A stretch of 64,000 nt of DNA from Lachnospira sp. (GCA_017621205.1 JAGATQ010000015.1:1-64000); one strand, 5' to 3'. Counted from the first letter of the stretch, positions 36,561 through 46,512 are shown. Notes: generated by a model from the letters alone, not told the origin. A program made the numbers and translations.

Positions 36561-37823
36561 CTATCTTCTTTCTGCCAGCTCGTCCGTAATATCCTTCCAT
36601 GACAGACCACGCTCTGCCATTAATACCATAATATGGTACAGGAAATCAGAAATCTCATATTTTAATTCATCGGAATCCGGATTCTTGGCAGCAATGACAA
36701 TCTCCGTTATCTCTTCCCCTACCTTTTTAAGGATTTTGTCGATTCCCTTATTAAAAAGGTAATTCGTATAAGAGCCATCCTTCGGATGCTCCCTTCTATC
36801 TAAAATGACCTGGAATACATCCTCAAATACCGTCAGTGGGTTCGTATCATCATATTCCTTTCTTACCAAATCCGTAAAAAAGCAGGTCGGGCTTCCGGTG
36901 TGGCATGCCGGACCAATCTGGGACACCTTCGCTAAAATCGTATCCTTATCACAATCAATCTGTAACGACTTTACAAATTGATAATGTCCGCTTGTCTCTC
37001 CCTTCGTCCAAAGCGTCTGCCGGCTGCGGCTATAGTAGGTCATCCTTCCGGTCTCGATGGTCTTTGCAAAGGATTCCTCATTCATATAAGCAACCATCAA
37101 AACCTCTCCCGTCTTATAGTGCTGTACCACCGTCGGAACAAGACCATGCCCATCTGTCTTAAAGGTATCAAAGCTTAAGGCACTTTCAAAGGTGTTGACA
37201 TTGAGATGCTCTAATGCACAGACCTGTTTTACCTCCATAATGTCAACCAACTCCTCCGTATACAGGGAGATAGCATCTGCATCCGTATCCTCAAGCATTG
37301 CTGCTACACCGTGTGCCGTATCATAAAGAATAGACACGATAACCGGAATCTTAACCGCCTGTGTAATCTGCCTGGCAGCCTTTTTGTAGCTTTTTTCCTC
37401 ACTGCCAAGCAAAAGAAGCTGTCCCGCACCGAGAGCCTGTACCTTCTTCGCCCACTCCACGCTGTCCTTCTGGTCTAAATCAATCGTAACAATAATGCGG
37501 TCGCTTCCAAAGCGTTCCGCAATCTCTTTCACAATATTAGGATTGGCAATGACAGCCGACTTTAAACATACCTTGGCAGCTCCGGCATAAAGTACCTTCT
37601 TGGCATCCTCCAGATTTTTAATCCCCCCACAGACAAGCAGAGGGATATCTGTCGCCTTGGCAATCTCTTTAATCAAGGCAATATTCGGCTCCCTGCCCTC
37701 TCTCGTAGCAGCACTATCAAAAAATGCAATCTCATCCGCACCGCAATCATTATAATACCTTGCCATCTCAAGTGGATTTTCCATGCTTAATTTAGGAATC
37801 ATCTTAATGTACTCGTACTCCAT
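36561..37823 (-). CDS. hisIE: HisF-like/HisI/HisE fusion: phosphoribosyl-AMP cyclohydrolase and phosphoribosyl-ATP pyrophosphatase
   Basis: A 420-residue fusion. Residues about 210-315 are HisI (cyclohydrolase), with [18 protein letters not shown] and the zinc cysteines in [20 protein letters not shown]. Residues about 325-420 are HisE (pyrophosphatase), with [15 protein letters not shown] and [18 protein letters not shown]. Residues 1-205 form a TIM barrel related to HisF/HisA, but the N-terminal CLDVKDG catalytic strand of HisF is replaced by PKLSMENP. A barrel Asp in TIDLDQKD is retained and the later phosphate loop differs. The barrel is probably structural or regulatory. The HisI and HisE parts catalyse the second and third steps of histidine synthesis. 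It lies 26 bases after hisB. Confidence 0.9.
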   Translation of the reverse strand: MEYEYIKMIPKLSMENPLEMARYYNDCGADEIAFFDSAATREGREPNIALIKEIAKATDIPLLVCGGIKNLEDAKKVLYAGAAKVCLKSAVIANPNIVKEIAERFGSDRIIVTIDLDQKDSVEWAKKVQALGAGQLLLLGSEEKSYKKAARQITQAVKIPVIVSILYDTAHGVAAMLEDTDADAISLYTEELVDIMEVKQVCALEHLNVNTFESALSFDTFKTDGHGLVPTVVQHYKTGEVLMVAYMNEESFAKTIETGRMTYYSRSRQTLWTKGETSGHYQFVKSLQIDCDKDTILAKVSQIGPACHTGSPTCFFTDLVRKEYDDTNPLTVFEDVFQVILDRREHPKDGSYTNYLFNKGIDKILKKVGEEITEIVIAAKNPDSDELKYEISDFLYHIMVLMAERGLSWKDITDELAERR

Positions 37824-37849
37824 AGACCTATCCTCTCTTTCTTTATCTG

Positions 37850-38446
37850 TTATGCTTCCAGTGTCCCCTTCGTCGAAAGCACGCTGTCAATGCGGCTGTC
37901 TAACGACGTTGCTTCATCCAGTGCCTTTGCAAATGCCTTAAAAACTGCCTCTATAATATGGTGGTTGTTGGTTCCATCCATGTGCTTAAAGTGAATATTC
38001 ATTCCGGCACTATAGGAAACAGCATAGAAAAACTCATGCAGCATCTCCGTGTCAAAATAACCTACCCGGTCTGTGGTAAGCTTAATATCCTCCGACAGAT
38101 AGGGCCTTCCGGAAATATCAATGGCACAAAGCACCAGCGTTTCATCCATCGGAAGAAGGAACGAACCAAACCGCTTCATCCCCTTTTTATCTCCACATGC
38201 CTTGCGGATTGCCTGTCCTAATACAATACCGGTATCCTCAATGGTATGATGGCAGTCCACTACCAAATCTCCCTTTACGGTCACCTTCAAATCAAACATT
38301 CCATGCCTTGCAAAGCTATGAAGCATATGGTCAAAAAAACCAATTCCCGTATTTATTGTTGCCTTACCACTTCCATCCAGATTCAGATCCAGACGGATAT
38401 CTGTCTCTGCTGTCTTTCTTACAAGACTGATTTTCCTATCTGCCAT
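37850..38446 (-). CDS. hisB: Imidazoleglycerol-phosphate dehydratase HisB
   Basis: Dehydrates imidazoleglycerol phosphate to imidazoleacetol phosphate in histidine synthesis. The 198-residue single-domain enzyme carries the manganese-binding motifs HHTIEDTGI and [14 protein letters not shown], plus [13 protein letters not shown] near the start. The start at 38446 follows GGGTGGGTG and matches family length; the reading to 38482 adds unrelated residues. There is no fused phosphatase domain, so a separate histidinol phosphatase must exist elsewhere. It is separated from hisD by the DUF2207 and LemA genes. Confidence 0.96.
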   Translation of the reverse strand: MADRKISLVRKTAETDIRLDLNLDGSGKATINTGIGFFDHMLHSFARHGMFDLKVTVKGDLVVDCHHTIEDTGIVLGQAIRKACGDKKGMKRFGSFLLPMDETLVLCAIDISGRPYLSEDIKLTTDRVGYFDTEMLHEFFYAVSYSAGMNIHFKHMDGTNNHHIIEAVFKAFAKALDEATSLDSRIDSVLSTKGTLEA

Positions 38447-38515
38447 ATCACACCCACCCTTTTCTCTTAAATTATCTATCATACAGTATACAAAAAAAAG
38501 CGTATTTTGTCCATA

Positions 38516-40441
38516 CTACCATGAACCGCCTCCGCCTCCGCCGGAGCCTCCTCCAGATGAACCGCCTCCGGAACCTCCGCTGCTTGACGGACTAGAGGAC
38601 ATGGCACTCTGGGCAGAACGCATTGTACTATTCATAAAGTGGTTAAACTCATGCATCGCAAAAGGAGTACTGCTATTATACCAATGAGGTGCCTCCAAGG
38701 CTATCGTCTCAAACCGTTTCATCCATGCATCCGATATTTTGAGTGCATAGGTATAGGGCAACACATTGTAAAAATACTCAGGATTCTGTTCTACAAGACT
38801 TTCCAATTGCTCCTTGTGTGCAGTTTCCAAAAATCTCTTAAAGCCTCTGATTCTCCCAAGCATTTCATTGCCAAAGGGAGTTCTCTTAGGCATAATTTTT
38901 AGGAAAAACAAGATTACGGCAATACAGATATACCCGATAATATTCATCACCATATAGGTATCATCCAGCTTCAGAATGGGAAGAACCGTAAGACACCATG
39001 GCAGACCTCCCCAAATCAAGCCCATTAATATGAATATAAACTCTTTCCAGCCACCCATAAAGTAGCCAATCATCATCCCCAGACCTGTAATCGAAAATAT
39101 TAAAACAAATGGTAATGACTCTTTCTCTCCCAGATTTAATATTGGAACAACTGTAATCATACAATAGATTGCAATTATCATCAATACAAGCCATTTATTT
39201 TTTCCACTTGCAGAGGATTCAAATATTTTTTTCTTATTTTTCCTTGCATTCAGTTTTCTATGGATATTATTTATTGTAGTGTAGAATCTATCATACAAAT
39301 CCTTCTGCGTTACCGCATCTTTCCTCTTAAAAAGCCCTTCAAAAAATAATGCCTCGATTTCATTCCCACCAATATACTCTTTCTCCTTTACAATCCTGAA
39401 GTCCTTTGATTTGGAGAACAGCCCCTTTTTCTCTATCTCTTCAATCCGAAGATATCCCTTATCTGCAAGGTAAATCAACAGGGATATTATCCCCTCCTTA
39501 CCCGGTTTACCATCATGCATAAATGCAATCTCCGCAGAATTATACCCCTCTGGGGGATAAAACTCTACTGTTTCAACGACCTCGTCATCCTTGCCGAATT
39601 TTGCCCACAAAAGACCTGCAATCACAACAAAAATAATACATACAGCAATAATCAGAACCGGAAGGAAAGAAAAGCCAATACCGGCACCTACAAAATAACC
39701 CTCCGGCAGGGTTAAACGTACTGTCAATGCCTGCCCTGCTGCAAGAGTATCTTTAAAAGTACCATTAATCGTAGTGCCATCTACCGCATAGATAACCTTA
39801 GAGCTGTCAACCGTACCAACATAACCACTCGAAAAGCCAAGAGAGCTTGCATCAAATTCCTTCGGCATATGTATGCTAAAGGTTACTCCACTGATATTCG
39901 TATCCCACTCACTGCCAATCAGGTTAAAATAAAGCTCATCCGCATCCTTTAATGGGTCCTTTCCTATATTGTAGGTGTAGCCAATTGTATAGGAATGCTC
40001 CCCAGTAAGAGTAGTACCCGCATCCCCAATCTTTATCACCTCATATCCATTTTGTCTCTCATTAGTATATTGCTCACTCACCGTAATACCCGATATCTCT
40101 GCTCTGTTGCGGGACTTCGTTCCATCCAGCCTGTTTACCGAATTACTTAATGGGAGCTTACGAAAAATTCCATGCTTGTCTACATAAAAATTCGTCGTTA
40201 TCGTCTCCTGAATCGTAAACGTATTATTCTCATGAACCGTCATATCAATATGGTAGCCCTTTATCTCATATTCACTGGATGCATCCTCTGCACCACTGAC
40301 GGTTTGGACAGCCTTCATCGTAGGGTGCGGGGAAGCTCCACGCATTAAAATCATGCCCGGCAGACAAAGCAGCATGACAAAAATAAAGATATAGGAAAGC
40401 AATTTTCTCTTGTTACCTTTTAAACACCAATCTTTTTTCAT
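38516..40441 (-). CDS. DUF2207 family membrane protein with glycine-rich tail
   Basis: A 641-residue protein: an N-terminal membrane segment or signal (LSYIFIFVMLLCLPGMILM), an extracellular DUF2207 domain (YEIKGYHIDMTVHENNTFTIQETITTNF, GIFRKLPL), a membrane segment near residue 265, a cytoplasmic region (VEFYPPEGYNSAEIAFMHDGKPGKEGIISLLIYLADKGYLRIEE) and further membrane segments near residues 415-505. It ends in a Ser/Gly tail. Members commonly pair with LemA, as here (1 base between genes), and are thought to act at the envelope, but biochemistry is lacking. Its ribosome site GGTGG lies within the lemA 3' end. Confidence 0.88.
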   Translation of the reverse strand: MKKDWCLKGNKRKLLSYIFIFVMLLCLPGMILMRGASPHPTMKAVQTVSGAEDASSEYEIKGYHIDMTVHENNTFTIQETITTNFYVDKHGIFRKLPLSNSVNRLDGTKSRNRAEISGITVSEQYTNERQNGYEVIKIGDAGTTLTGEHSYTIGYTYNIGKDPLKDADELYFNLIGSEWDTNISGVTFSIHMPKEFDASSLGFSSGYVGTVDSSKVIYAVDGTTINGTFKDTLAAGQALTVRLTLPEGYFVGAGIGFSFLPVLIIAVCIIFVVIAGLLWAKFGKDDEVVETVEFYPPEGYNSAEIAFMHDGKPGKEGIISLLIYLADKGYLRIEEIEKKGLFSKSKDFRIVKEKEYIGGNEIEALFFEGLFKRKDAVTQKDLYDRFYTTINNIHRKLNARKNKKKIFESSASGKNKWLVLMIIAIYCMITVVPILNLGEKESLPFVLIFSITGLGMMIGYFMGGWKEFIFILMGLIWGGLPWCLTVLPILKLDDTYMVMNIIGYICIAVILFFLKIMPKRTPFGNEMLGRIRGFKRFLETAHKEQLESLVEQNPEYFYNVLPYTYALKISDAWMKRFETIALEAPHWYNSSTPFAMHEFNHFMNSTMRSAQSAMSSSPSSSGGSGGGSSGGGSGGGGGGSW

Positions 40442-40442
40442 A

Positions 40443-41018
40443 CTAAAATTCCACCTTTACATTCTGCTTTTCCTCAGTTTCAATCTCGAACATATTATAT
40501 TCCTTGAAACCAAACATAGAAGCCACTAAATTACTCGGAAACATCTGCACCTTAGTGTTCATTTTTCGCACCGCACCATTGTAATATTTCCTGCTATTGG
40601 CAATATCCTCCTCAACCCTTGCCAGGTTCTGGCTTAAATCCAAAAAATTCTGACTCGCCTTAAGCTCCGGATAATTCTCCGCAATTGCCATAATTTTAGA
40701 AAGCCCCTGTGTAAGCTGTTCATTCACGTTGATTTTTTTCTCTGCAGAAAGCTGGTCATAGCTTGTGGTACGCAAAGAAGTAATCTGCATAAACGTTTCC
40801 TTCTCATGCTTCGCATACCCCTTAACAACCTCCACCAGATTAGGAACCAGATCCCAGCGTTTCTTCAGATAGACATCCATCGTAGAAAACGCTTCCAGCA
40901 CAATGTTGCGTGTCTTAACCAGACTATTATAGGTTATCCCGACATAGATAGCGCATAGAATAACCAGAAAAATTAAGACACCAAATATCATGATTCCAAT
41001 TGATAGTAATGAATACAT
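40443..41018 (-). CDS. LemA family protein
   Basis: A 191-residue LemA protein: one N-terminal membrane anchor (IGIMIFGVLIFLVILCAIYVGITYN), then a helical bundle with the signatures VLEAFSTMDVYLKKRWDLVPNLVEVVKGYAKHEKETF, NYPELKASQNFLDLSQNLARVEEDIANSRKYYNGAVRKMNT and FPSNLVASMFGFKEYNMFE. The soluble part most likely lies outside the cytoplasm. LemA with a DUF2207 partner is a recurrent pair of unknown role. The pair interrupts the his genes. AAAGGAGG precedes the start, and a promoter candidate lies at 41041-41070. Confidence 0.94.
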   Translation of the reverse strand: MYSLLSIGIMIFGVLIFLVILCAIYVGITYNSLVKTRNIVLEAFSTMDVYLKKRWDLVPNLVEVVKGYAKHEKETFMQITSLRTTSYDQLSAEKKINVNEQLTQGLSKIMAIAENYPELKASQNFLDLSQNLARVEEDIANSRKYYNGAVRKMNTKVQMFPSNLVASMFGFKEYNMFEIETEEKQNVKVEF

Positions 41019-41040
41019 GTTATCGCCTCCTTTTGTCTTT

Positions 41041-41070
41041 ATTATATTTTAGATTTTAAGCATTTGTGAA
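41041..41070 (-). promoter_or_regulatory. Candidate promoter for lemA, partly within a foldback arm
   Basis: On the minus strand TTCACA (41070-41065) and TATAAT (41046-41041) are 18 bases apart and lead into a leader of about 15-20 bases before the lemA ribosome site. The -35 lies in the outer arm of the foldback at 41060-41203. Confidence 0.5.
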
Positions 41071-41203
41071 ATGCCTGGTTACTGATACGATAGTCATAAT
41101 CTTATATAAATTTGCTTCGTTGTCCGAGCATAGCTCGGTACAAAGGCGCAAATTTATATAAGATTATGACTATCTGCCTGAGGAATGTAGGTTTCACAAT
41201 TGC
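41060..41203. repeat. Foldback element, family B, copy 2
   Basis: A 144-base imperfect palindrome. GATAGTCATAATCTTATAT pairs with ATATAAGATTATGACTATC, AAATTTGC pairs with GCAAATTT, and the cap hairpin is CCGAGC-ATA-GCTCGG. The outer arms are GCATTTGTGA and TCACAATTGC. Compared with copy 1, changes in one arm are matched in the other. It occupies the lemA side of the 608-base gap before hisD. Confidence 0.87.
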
Positions 41204-41262
41204 TCACATCATTTTATAAAGAGTTACATAAATCGTGTACATAAAATTCTATAACCAGAACG

Positions 41263-41587
41263 AGTAATTGTGTCTTTGATAACAAAGGGACTATAGTAAC
41301 TTCAAGTAGCATGGAATAAAGGTATGCTATAAATTGGTGACTTTGGAAGGGAATTAGTATTTCTTGATATTCCCGCAAAACATCCAGCAATTTCGGGACA
41401 AGGATGTCCCGAAAAGACGCCACTGAGCTCGGATGGCGAATTGGCGTCGGTTGCGTCACCAAATAATAACCTCATGGGAATATCATAGTAATCCTTATTC
41501 CCGGACACCGGAACCAATTCATAGTATACCTTTATTCCATGCGGAGAAGAACTACCCAAATCCCTTTTTCCTTAAAACACAATTACT
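41263..41587 (+). repeat. Foldback element, family A, copy 3
   Basis: A 325-base imperfect palindrome. Outer arms AGTAATTGTGT and ACACAATTACT pair, then GCATGGAATAAAGGTATGC pairs with a segment ending CCTTTATTCCATGC, and AAATTGGT pairs with ACCAATTC. GGAATTAGTATTTCTTGATA and TTTCGGGAC/GTCCCGAAA are shared with copy 2 almost letter for letter. It lies 39 bases beyond the hisD stop. Between it and family B copy 2 I see nothing further. Confidence 0.87.
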
Positions 41588-41626
41588 TGCCTTAGAACAA
41601 CTTCCCCAGTGCAAAATTGAAGTAAC

Positions 41627-42919
41627 CTACCCCTCAAAGCGCACCTTAATGGAATTGGCATGTGCCGTCAGCTGCTCTGATTCCGCAAACTTGATAATAT
41701 CCTGGCTGATTGGCTTCAGTGCTTCCCTGCTATAATAGATAACACTGGATTTCTTTATAAAATCATCCACGCTTAAGGGGGAGAAGAATTTCGCGGTTCC
41801 GTTGGTAGGCAGCACATGGTTCGGTCCTGCAAAGTAATCTCCTAACGGTTCCGAGCTATATTCACCAAGGAAAATCGCTCCTGCATTCTGAATCTTCGTC
41901 ATAACATAAAATGGGTCCTTCGTCACAATCTCCAAATGCTCGGAGGCAATCTCATTGGCAATGTCAATCGCTTCCTGCAAATTCTTCGCTACCAGAAGAT
42001 AACCGTAATTATCAAGGGATTTGCGGATAATATCGGCACGGGAAAGCTCCTTCAAATATCCTTCAATCTCTTCCTCCACTTTTTTAGCAATGTCCATGGA
42101 GGTGGTTACTAAAATGGCACTGGCAAGCTCATCATGCTCCGCCTGACTCAATAAATCCGCTGCCACATAATGTGGGTTGGCAGTCTCGTCTGCAATGACA
42201 AGAATCTCGCTCGGTCCCGCAATGGAATCAATGCTGACATGCCCATACACTGCTTTTTTGGCAAGGGCAACAAAGATATTACCCGGTCCCACAATTTTAT
42301 CTACCTTGGGAATGGACTCCGTTCCATAAGCCATGGCACCGATTGCCTGCGCTCCCCCGCACTTAAATACCCGGTCAACTCCTGCCTCCTTCGCTGCCAC
42401 CAAGGTCGTAGCACAGACCTTGCCCTCAGCATTACACGGAGTACACATGAAAATATTGGGCACCCCCGCCACCTTGGCAGGTACAATATTCATCAGCACG
42501 CTCGAAGGATACACCGCCTTTCCACCGGGGACATAGACACCAACCTTATTAAGCGGGGTCACCTTCTGTCCAAGCATGGTTCCATTCGGCTGGGCATCAA
42601 ACCAGCTGTTCTGTCGCTGCTTTTCATGAAAAACACGGATATTTTCCAAGGCTTTTCTGATAATCACAATCAGACTCTCATCAACCTCGGCATAAGCTTC
42701 CTTAATCTCCTCCTCTGTCACCTCAACATTAGCAGAAGTAATATCCGCTTTATCAAACTGCTTTGTGTAGGAAAAAACTGCCTCGTCTTTCTTTGATCTG
42801 ACATTTTCCAAAATCTCTTTTACCGTATTCTCATACTCTGTATATTGGTTGGGACTTCTTTTTAATAAATCCTCCAGAATGCCCTCTACAGCATTCTCAT
42901 TCACTTCAATAATTCTCAT
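41627..42919 (-). CDS. hisD: Histidinol dehydrogenase HisD
   Basis: Oxidises histidinol to histidine in two NAD-dependent steps. The 430-residue protein has [53 protein letters not shown], the catalytic [13 protein letters not shown] region and [14 protein letters not shown] near the C-terminus. The start at 42919 follows GGAGGT by 5 bases; the long reading to 43294 overlaps hisG in another frame and is not credible. It lies 14 bases after hisG in the hisZ-hisG-hisD operon. Two foldbacks follow it. Confidence 0.96.
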   Translation of the reverse strand: MRIIEVNENAVEGILEDLLKRSPNQYTEYENTVKEILENVRSKKDEAVFSYTKQFDKADITSANVEVTEEEIKEAYAEVDESLIVIIRKALENIRVFHEKQRQNSWFDAQPNGTMLGQKVTPLNKVGVYVPGGKAVYPSSVLMNIVPAKVAGVPNIFMCTPCNAEGKVCATTLVAAKEAGVDRVFKCGGAQAIGAMAYGTESIPKVDKIVGPGNIFVALAKKAVYGHVSIDSIAGPSEILVIADETANPHYVAADLLSQAEHDELASAILVTTSMDIAKKVEEEIEGYLKELSRADIIRKSLDNYGYLLVAKNLQEAIDIANEIASEHLEIVTKDPFYVMTKIQNAGAIFLGEYSSEPLGDYFAGPNHVLPTNGTAKFFSPLSVDDFIKKSSVIYYSREALKPISQDIIKFAESEQLTAHANSIKVRFEG

Positions 42920-42933
42920 GTTTACCTCCATTT

Positions 42934-43575
42934 CTAGTCTGTAATCAAATCCGAAAGCTTCGTTATCAGCGTATGAATCCGCTCCTGCTCCAGCTTCATG
43001 CTTACCTGGTTTACCACCACTCTCGCAGACAGTGGGCATATCTCCTCTAACACCGTCAATCCATTTTCCTTTAAGGTACTGCCCGTCTCCACAATATCCA
43101 CAATTACCTCCGATAAACCAACAATCGGAGCTAATTCCACGGAACCATTCAGCTTTACAATCTCCACCGTCTGCTGCTTCACATTGTGAAAATAGTCCTT
43201 TGCCATATTGGGATACTTGGAAGCAACCCGGAGCATCGCATGGGAATTCAACAGCTCTCTTGCAGATTCCGGTCCACAGACACACATCCGGCATTTGCCA
43301 AAGCCTAAGTCCAATACCTCGTAGAGATTCCTGCCCTCCTCTAATATGGTGTCCTTTCCGACGATTCCAATATCAGCAGCACCATATTCCACATAAGTAG
43401 GCACATCTCCCGCCTTGGCAAGGAAAAACTTCAGCTTTAACTCCTCATTGACAAATATCAGCTTCCTGGTATCCTTATCCTTCATCTCCTCACAGGTAAT
43501 GCCAATCTGCTCCATCAATGCCATCGCCTGCTTTGCAAGCCTGCCCTTAGCTAGGGCAAAGGTCAAATATTTCAT
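42934..43575 (-). CDS. hisG: ATP phosphoribosyltransferase catalytic subunit, short form HisG
   Basis: Condenses ATP with PRPP, the first committed step of histidine synthesis. At 213 residues it is the short form without a regulatory C-terminal domain and so requires HisZ. The signatures are [29 protein letters not shown] and the PRPP loop region [16 protein letters not shown]. Its ATG overlaps the hisZ stop (ATGA), which links translation of the two subunits and should favour equal amounts. Histidine feedback is expected to act through HisZ. Confidence 0.96.
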   Translation of the reverse strand: MKYLTFALAKGRLAKQAMALMEQIGITCEEMKDKDTRKLIFVNEELKLKFFLAKAGDVPTYVEYGAADIGIVGKDTILEEGRNLYEVLDLGFGKCRMCVCGPESARELLNSHAMLRVASKYPNMAKDYFHNVKQQTVEIVKLNGSVELAPIVGLSEVIVDIVETGSTLKENGLTVLEEICPLSARVVVNQVSMKLEQERIHTLITKLSDLITD

Positions 43576-44855
43576 AAGGCACCTCCCTTTAATACATCCT
43601 TTGTAACGGTACTGCTTGCACCATTTTCCACTAAAATCCGCTCAAAGCAGTCATCTGAATCCTTTACATAGATAATCTGGTTTAAACCATGCATTTTACA
43701 ATGCTCCCGATACTCCCCGATGGTACTGCGGGAAGACTTTCTAGTAAGCTGTATCGTTTGATTATGACTACGGAAAAACTTGGCAAGCTGTATTGCTGTT
43801 TTTTGATGCGGGGTCTCAAATAAAATCATTGTCGCATCCTCTGCAGTATCAATAACAATTCTCTGATGCAGCATTGCATTTAACAGCACATCTACAAAAA
43901 AGGCAAAACCTACACTTGGCATATCTACACCAAATTGCTTTAACAAGCCGTTATAGCGACCTCCGGCAGCAATCGGGGAACCCGTCCCGTATGTATACCC
44001 CCTGAAAATCACTCCCGAGTAATATTTATAATTGGACAACATACCAAGGTCAAAGCTGATATGGCTCTCATACTCATAATAGGTCATAATATGATAAAGC
44101 TTCTCTAAACGGTCAATTGCCTTTAAAGAACGCTCATTATGTACCGCCTGTTTCGCCTGCTCTAACACCTCAAGCCCACCGATATTTTTCGTAAGATTCA
44201 TAAATGCCTCTGTCAGAGAGTCCTTAATACCCGCCTTTTTGCATAAGGTCTCGATAGCATAGGTATTCTTATTCTGAATCGCATCCCGCAAAGAATCGGC
44301 AACCTCCGGCAGCAAGCCAGCCTCCTCCACCAGTCCGGTAAAATACTCTACATGTCCAATGCTTACCTGAAATTCCTTTAGACCAACGGCAATGAGACAA
44401 TCCACCATCATGGAAATCATCTCTCCATCCGCTGCCGAAGTATCATCCCCAATCAGCTCTGCACCAAGCTGGGTAAATTCGTTTAGCTTGCCCTGCAGGC
44501 GGGAAAGATTCTGGAATGCCTGCCCCTCATAGCACAGGCGGATATGATGCTTTTCATTGGCAAAATACTTTGATACACAGCGGGCAATGGAGGGCGTCAT
44601 ATCCGGGCGTAAAACCAGCGTATTGTTCTCCCGGTCAAACAGCTTAAACATCTCATTGCTCTGTGCCGTCCCCTTTTCTTTGCTAAAGATATCAAAGAAT
44701 TCCAGTGTTGGCGTTTTTATCTCCTCATAATGGTATAAATGCAATATCTGGTGAAGCTCCTCCATGACAATGCGTTTCTGCTTACATTCCTCACCATAAA
44801 TATCACGTACCCCCTCGGGAGTATGGATTACTCTTTCCATCATATTATCACCCAT
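43572..44855 (-). CDS. hisZ: ATP phosphoribosyltransferase regulatory subunit HisZ
   Basis: A 427-residue HisRS-like protein without aminoacylation function, which forms the octameric enzyme with short HisG. The class II core is recognisable: [51 protein letters not shown] and [32 protein letters not shown]. The anticodon-binding domain typical of true HisRS is reduced or altered. It has GAGGTGA before its ATG and is the first gene behind a strong promoter at 44926-44954, so it leads the his transcript. Confidence 0.93.
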   Translation of the reverse strand: MGDNMMERVIHTPEGVRDIYGEECKQKRIVMEELHQILHLYHYEEIKTPTLEFFDIFSKEKGTAQSNEMFKLFDRENNTLVLRPDMTPSIARCVSKYFANEKHHIRLCYEGQAFQNLSRLQGKLNEFTQLGAELIGDDTSAADGEMISMMVDCLIAVGLKEFQVSIGHVEYFTGLVEEAGLLPEVADSLRDAIQNKNTYAIETLCKKAGIKDSLTEAFMNLTKNIGGLEVLEQAKQAVHNERSLKAIDRLEKLYHIMTYYEYESHISFDLGMLSNYKYYSGVIFRGYTYGTGSPIAAGGRYNGLLKQFGVDMPSVGFAFFVDVLLNAMLHQRIVIDTAEDATMILFETPHQKTAIQLAKFFRSHNQTIQLTRKSSRSTIGEYREHCKMHGLNQIIYVKDSDDCFERILVENGASSTVTKDVLKGGAL

Positions 44856-44875
44856 AATGTCACCTCGTACTTTAT

Positions 44876-44910
44876 CACTTTAAAGTGCTACCTTGATAAT
44901 CTGATAGCAC
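44876..44910 (-). promoter_or_regulatory. Inverted repeats in the his leader
   Basis: Between the his promoter and hisZ lie a perfect 12-base palindrome CACTTTAAAGTG (44876-44887) and an 8-bp stem GTGCTATC/GGTAGCAC with one mismatch (44885-44910). They overlap, so they could be operator and RNA hairpin alternatives. No T-box or histidine-codon leader peptide is visible. The regulatory role is inferred from position only. Confidence 0.4.
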
Positions 44911-44925
44911 ATAAAAACATTTGTC

Positions 44926-44954
44926 ATTATACAATCTATCCTATAGGAAGTCAA
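44926..44954 (-). promoter_or_regulatory. Sigma-A promoter of the hisZGD operon
   Basis: On the minus strand TTGACT (44954-44949) and TATAAT (44931-44926) are separated by exactly 17 bases. The start site would be near 44919, about 64 bases before hisZ. Confidence 0.85.
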
Positions 44955-45002
44955 TCCCCCTAAACCATTCCCAGGACATTTCCCTAATACACCCACAATC
45001 AT

Positions 45003-45536
45003 TTACTGCCTTCCATCAATATCCTTCTGCAAAATCTTCAGATAGTTAATGTAAATCTGCTTCTCTAAGGGAATAAAATAATCCTCATCCAGTTCCTCGT
45101 ATTTGATATGCTTTAATCCACCCTCATCCATTCTGTCCACATGGTAATGCGCCTCTCTTAAGGTCAGATAATAAAAGGTCTCATGCTTCTTAAAATAGAT
45201 TAGGAAAAAGGCAATTCCTCCCTGCTGCTCAAATTCAGTCATATACTGAATCTGATGCTGATGAATGTTTTGAAGACTGAACCTGTCAGAAGCACATTCC
45301 TTCGCATCGAAGCACACGGGATACCCCTGCACTGCCCCCACATAATCTACAGTACTTTTCTCACCAAAATAGGCAAGCGTAATATGCCTGGTAGCCTTAT
45401 CAATATTAATCGGCGTAATGGGAGTTGGAATCTTCTGCATCATAGCGATTTTCTTCTCCCTGAAAAGCTCGTGGGTTACCTTTAGCATATCCTCCAAGGT
45501 AGAGCCCCGCAGACCTCTGGAATTCCATGTTGCCAC
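45003..45536 (-). CDS. recU: Holliday junction resolvase RecU
   Basis: A 177-residue nuclease that cleaves Holliday junctions in Gram-positive recombination. Family segments are ATWNSRGLRGSTLEDML, KIPTPITPINI, YFGEKSTVDYVGAVQGYPVCFDAKE (nuclease core with Asp, Asp and Glu-Lys) and IHQHQIQYMTEFEQQGGIAFFLI. The start is a GTG at 45536: AAAGGAGG lies 7 bases upstream and translation begins directly at the conserved ATWNSRG. The longer reading to 45647 overlaps the pseudouridine synthase gene and is rejected. The gene pbp1, often adjacent to recU, is not seen. Confidence 0.93.
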   Translation of the reverse strand: MATWNSRGLRGSTLEDMLKVTHELFREKKIAMMQKIPTPITPINIDKATRHITLAYFGEKSTVDYVGAVQGYPVCFDAKECASDRFSLQNIHQHQIQYMTEFEQQGGIAFFLIYFKKHETFYYLTLREAHYHVDRMDEGGLKHIKYEELDEDYFIPLEKQIYINYLKILQKDIDGRQ

Positions 45537-45549
45537 AATACGTCCTCCT

Positions 45550-46512
45550 TTATATATTCCTATAGATATCCGGCACCGGGGCCTCAACCACTTTACCCGC
45601 AAGCTTTCCAAGAGGAAAATCCGCCGGAAAATGAAGCTCCTTGGCATGTAATAGCTGACAATGTACCCCGTGGGATTGTTGAAATTGCAGATTCACCCGG
45701 CTGTCCCCATATTTACGGTCACCGATAACCGGATGCCCGATACTGGCAAGATGGGCACGAATCTGATGCGTTTTACCTGTAATCAGATGAACCTTAAGCA
45801 GGGTTGCCTGCTCCATCACTCTTACCACTTCATATTCGGTCTCTATCGGTGTCCCGATTCCATCAGAAAATGCCTTCTGTTCAGATACAATCCTCACCCG
45901 GTTTCTGTCTTCATCCTTTAAGAGATATCCCCGCAAATGACAGTTTTTTGTCACCTGTCCTGCCACAATGGCATAGTAGTACTTTCCAATGGTACGCTCC
46001 TTTAATGCCTTTGCCATTACCTGAAGTCCCCTAAGGGAGACACCACCAATCAACAGTCCTGTCGTATTGCGGTCTAACCGGTTACATATAGAAGGGGTAA
46101 AGCTCTGCATGGTTTCCTGACTGATTCGTCCCTGCTCAAACAGATAGGCAAGCAGGTATTCATTCATACTGATATCGTCCTCTCTAGCCTTCTGGGACAA
46201 TACCCCCTGCCATTTGTTTAACAGAATCACATCCTCATCCTCATAAATCACCTGAAATTGTTTTGGAAGAATTGGCAATCTCATAGTATCCTTTTTTGTA
46301 AACTTCTCATAGGTTTCATCCGAAAAGAACACCTGAATCGTATCTCCAAGCTTTAACAGTTCTCTTCCCTCTGCCTTTTTATTATTGAGCTTAATATTTT
46401 TCTTACGAAGCATTTTATAAAGAAAGCTTTTGGAACATTGGTGTAACACCTTTGCCAAAAGCTTATCCAGTCGTTGTCCTGCTTCATTTACCCCTACAAC
46501 GATTTCCTTCAT
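45550..46512 (-). CDS. RluA-family ribosomal pseudouridine synthase
   Basis: A 320-residue RNA pseudouridine synthase. An S4 RNA-binding domain occupies the first 80 residues (RLDKLLAKVLHQCSKSFLYKMLRKKNIKLNN). The catalytic domain has VILLNKWQGVLSQKA, the motif-II Asp in ICNRLDRNTTGLL, and HQIRAHLASIGHPVIGDRKYGD. It probably modifies 23S rRNA like RluC/RluD, but the target cannot be set from sequence. The ATG at 46512 follows AGGAG; a TTG at 46518 is less likely. It lies 13 bases before recU. Confidence 0.9.
   Translation of the reverse strand: MKEIVVGVNEAGQRLDKLLAKVLHQCSKSFLYKMLRKKNIKLNNKKAEGRELLKLGDTIQVFFSDETYEKFTKKDTMRLPILPKQFQVIYEDEDVILLNKWQGVLSQKAREDDISMNEYLLAYLFEQGRISQETMQSFTPSICNRLDRNTTGLLIGGVSLRGLQVMAKALKERTIGKYYYAIVAGQVTKNCHLRGYLLKDEDRNRVRIVSEQKAFSDGIGTPIETEYEVVRVMEQATLLKVHLITGKTHQIRAHLASIGHPVIGDRKYGDSRVNLQFQQSHGVHCQLLHAKELHFPADFPLGKLAGKVVEAPVPDIYRNI

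Noticed and set aside
41433-41735. Plus-strand open frame across a foldback element and the hisD end
   Set aside because: It has no ribosome site, matches nothing, and is explained by foldback sequence plus antisense hisD.
42919-43294. Long N-terminal extension of HisD to 43294
   Set aside because: It lies over hisG in another frame and shows no family similarity; a strong ribosome site supports the start at 42919.
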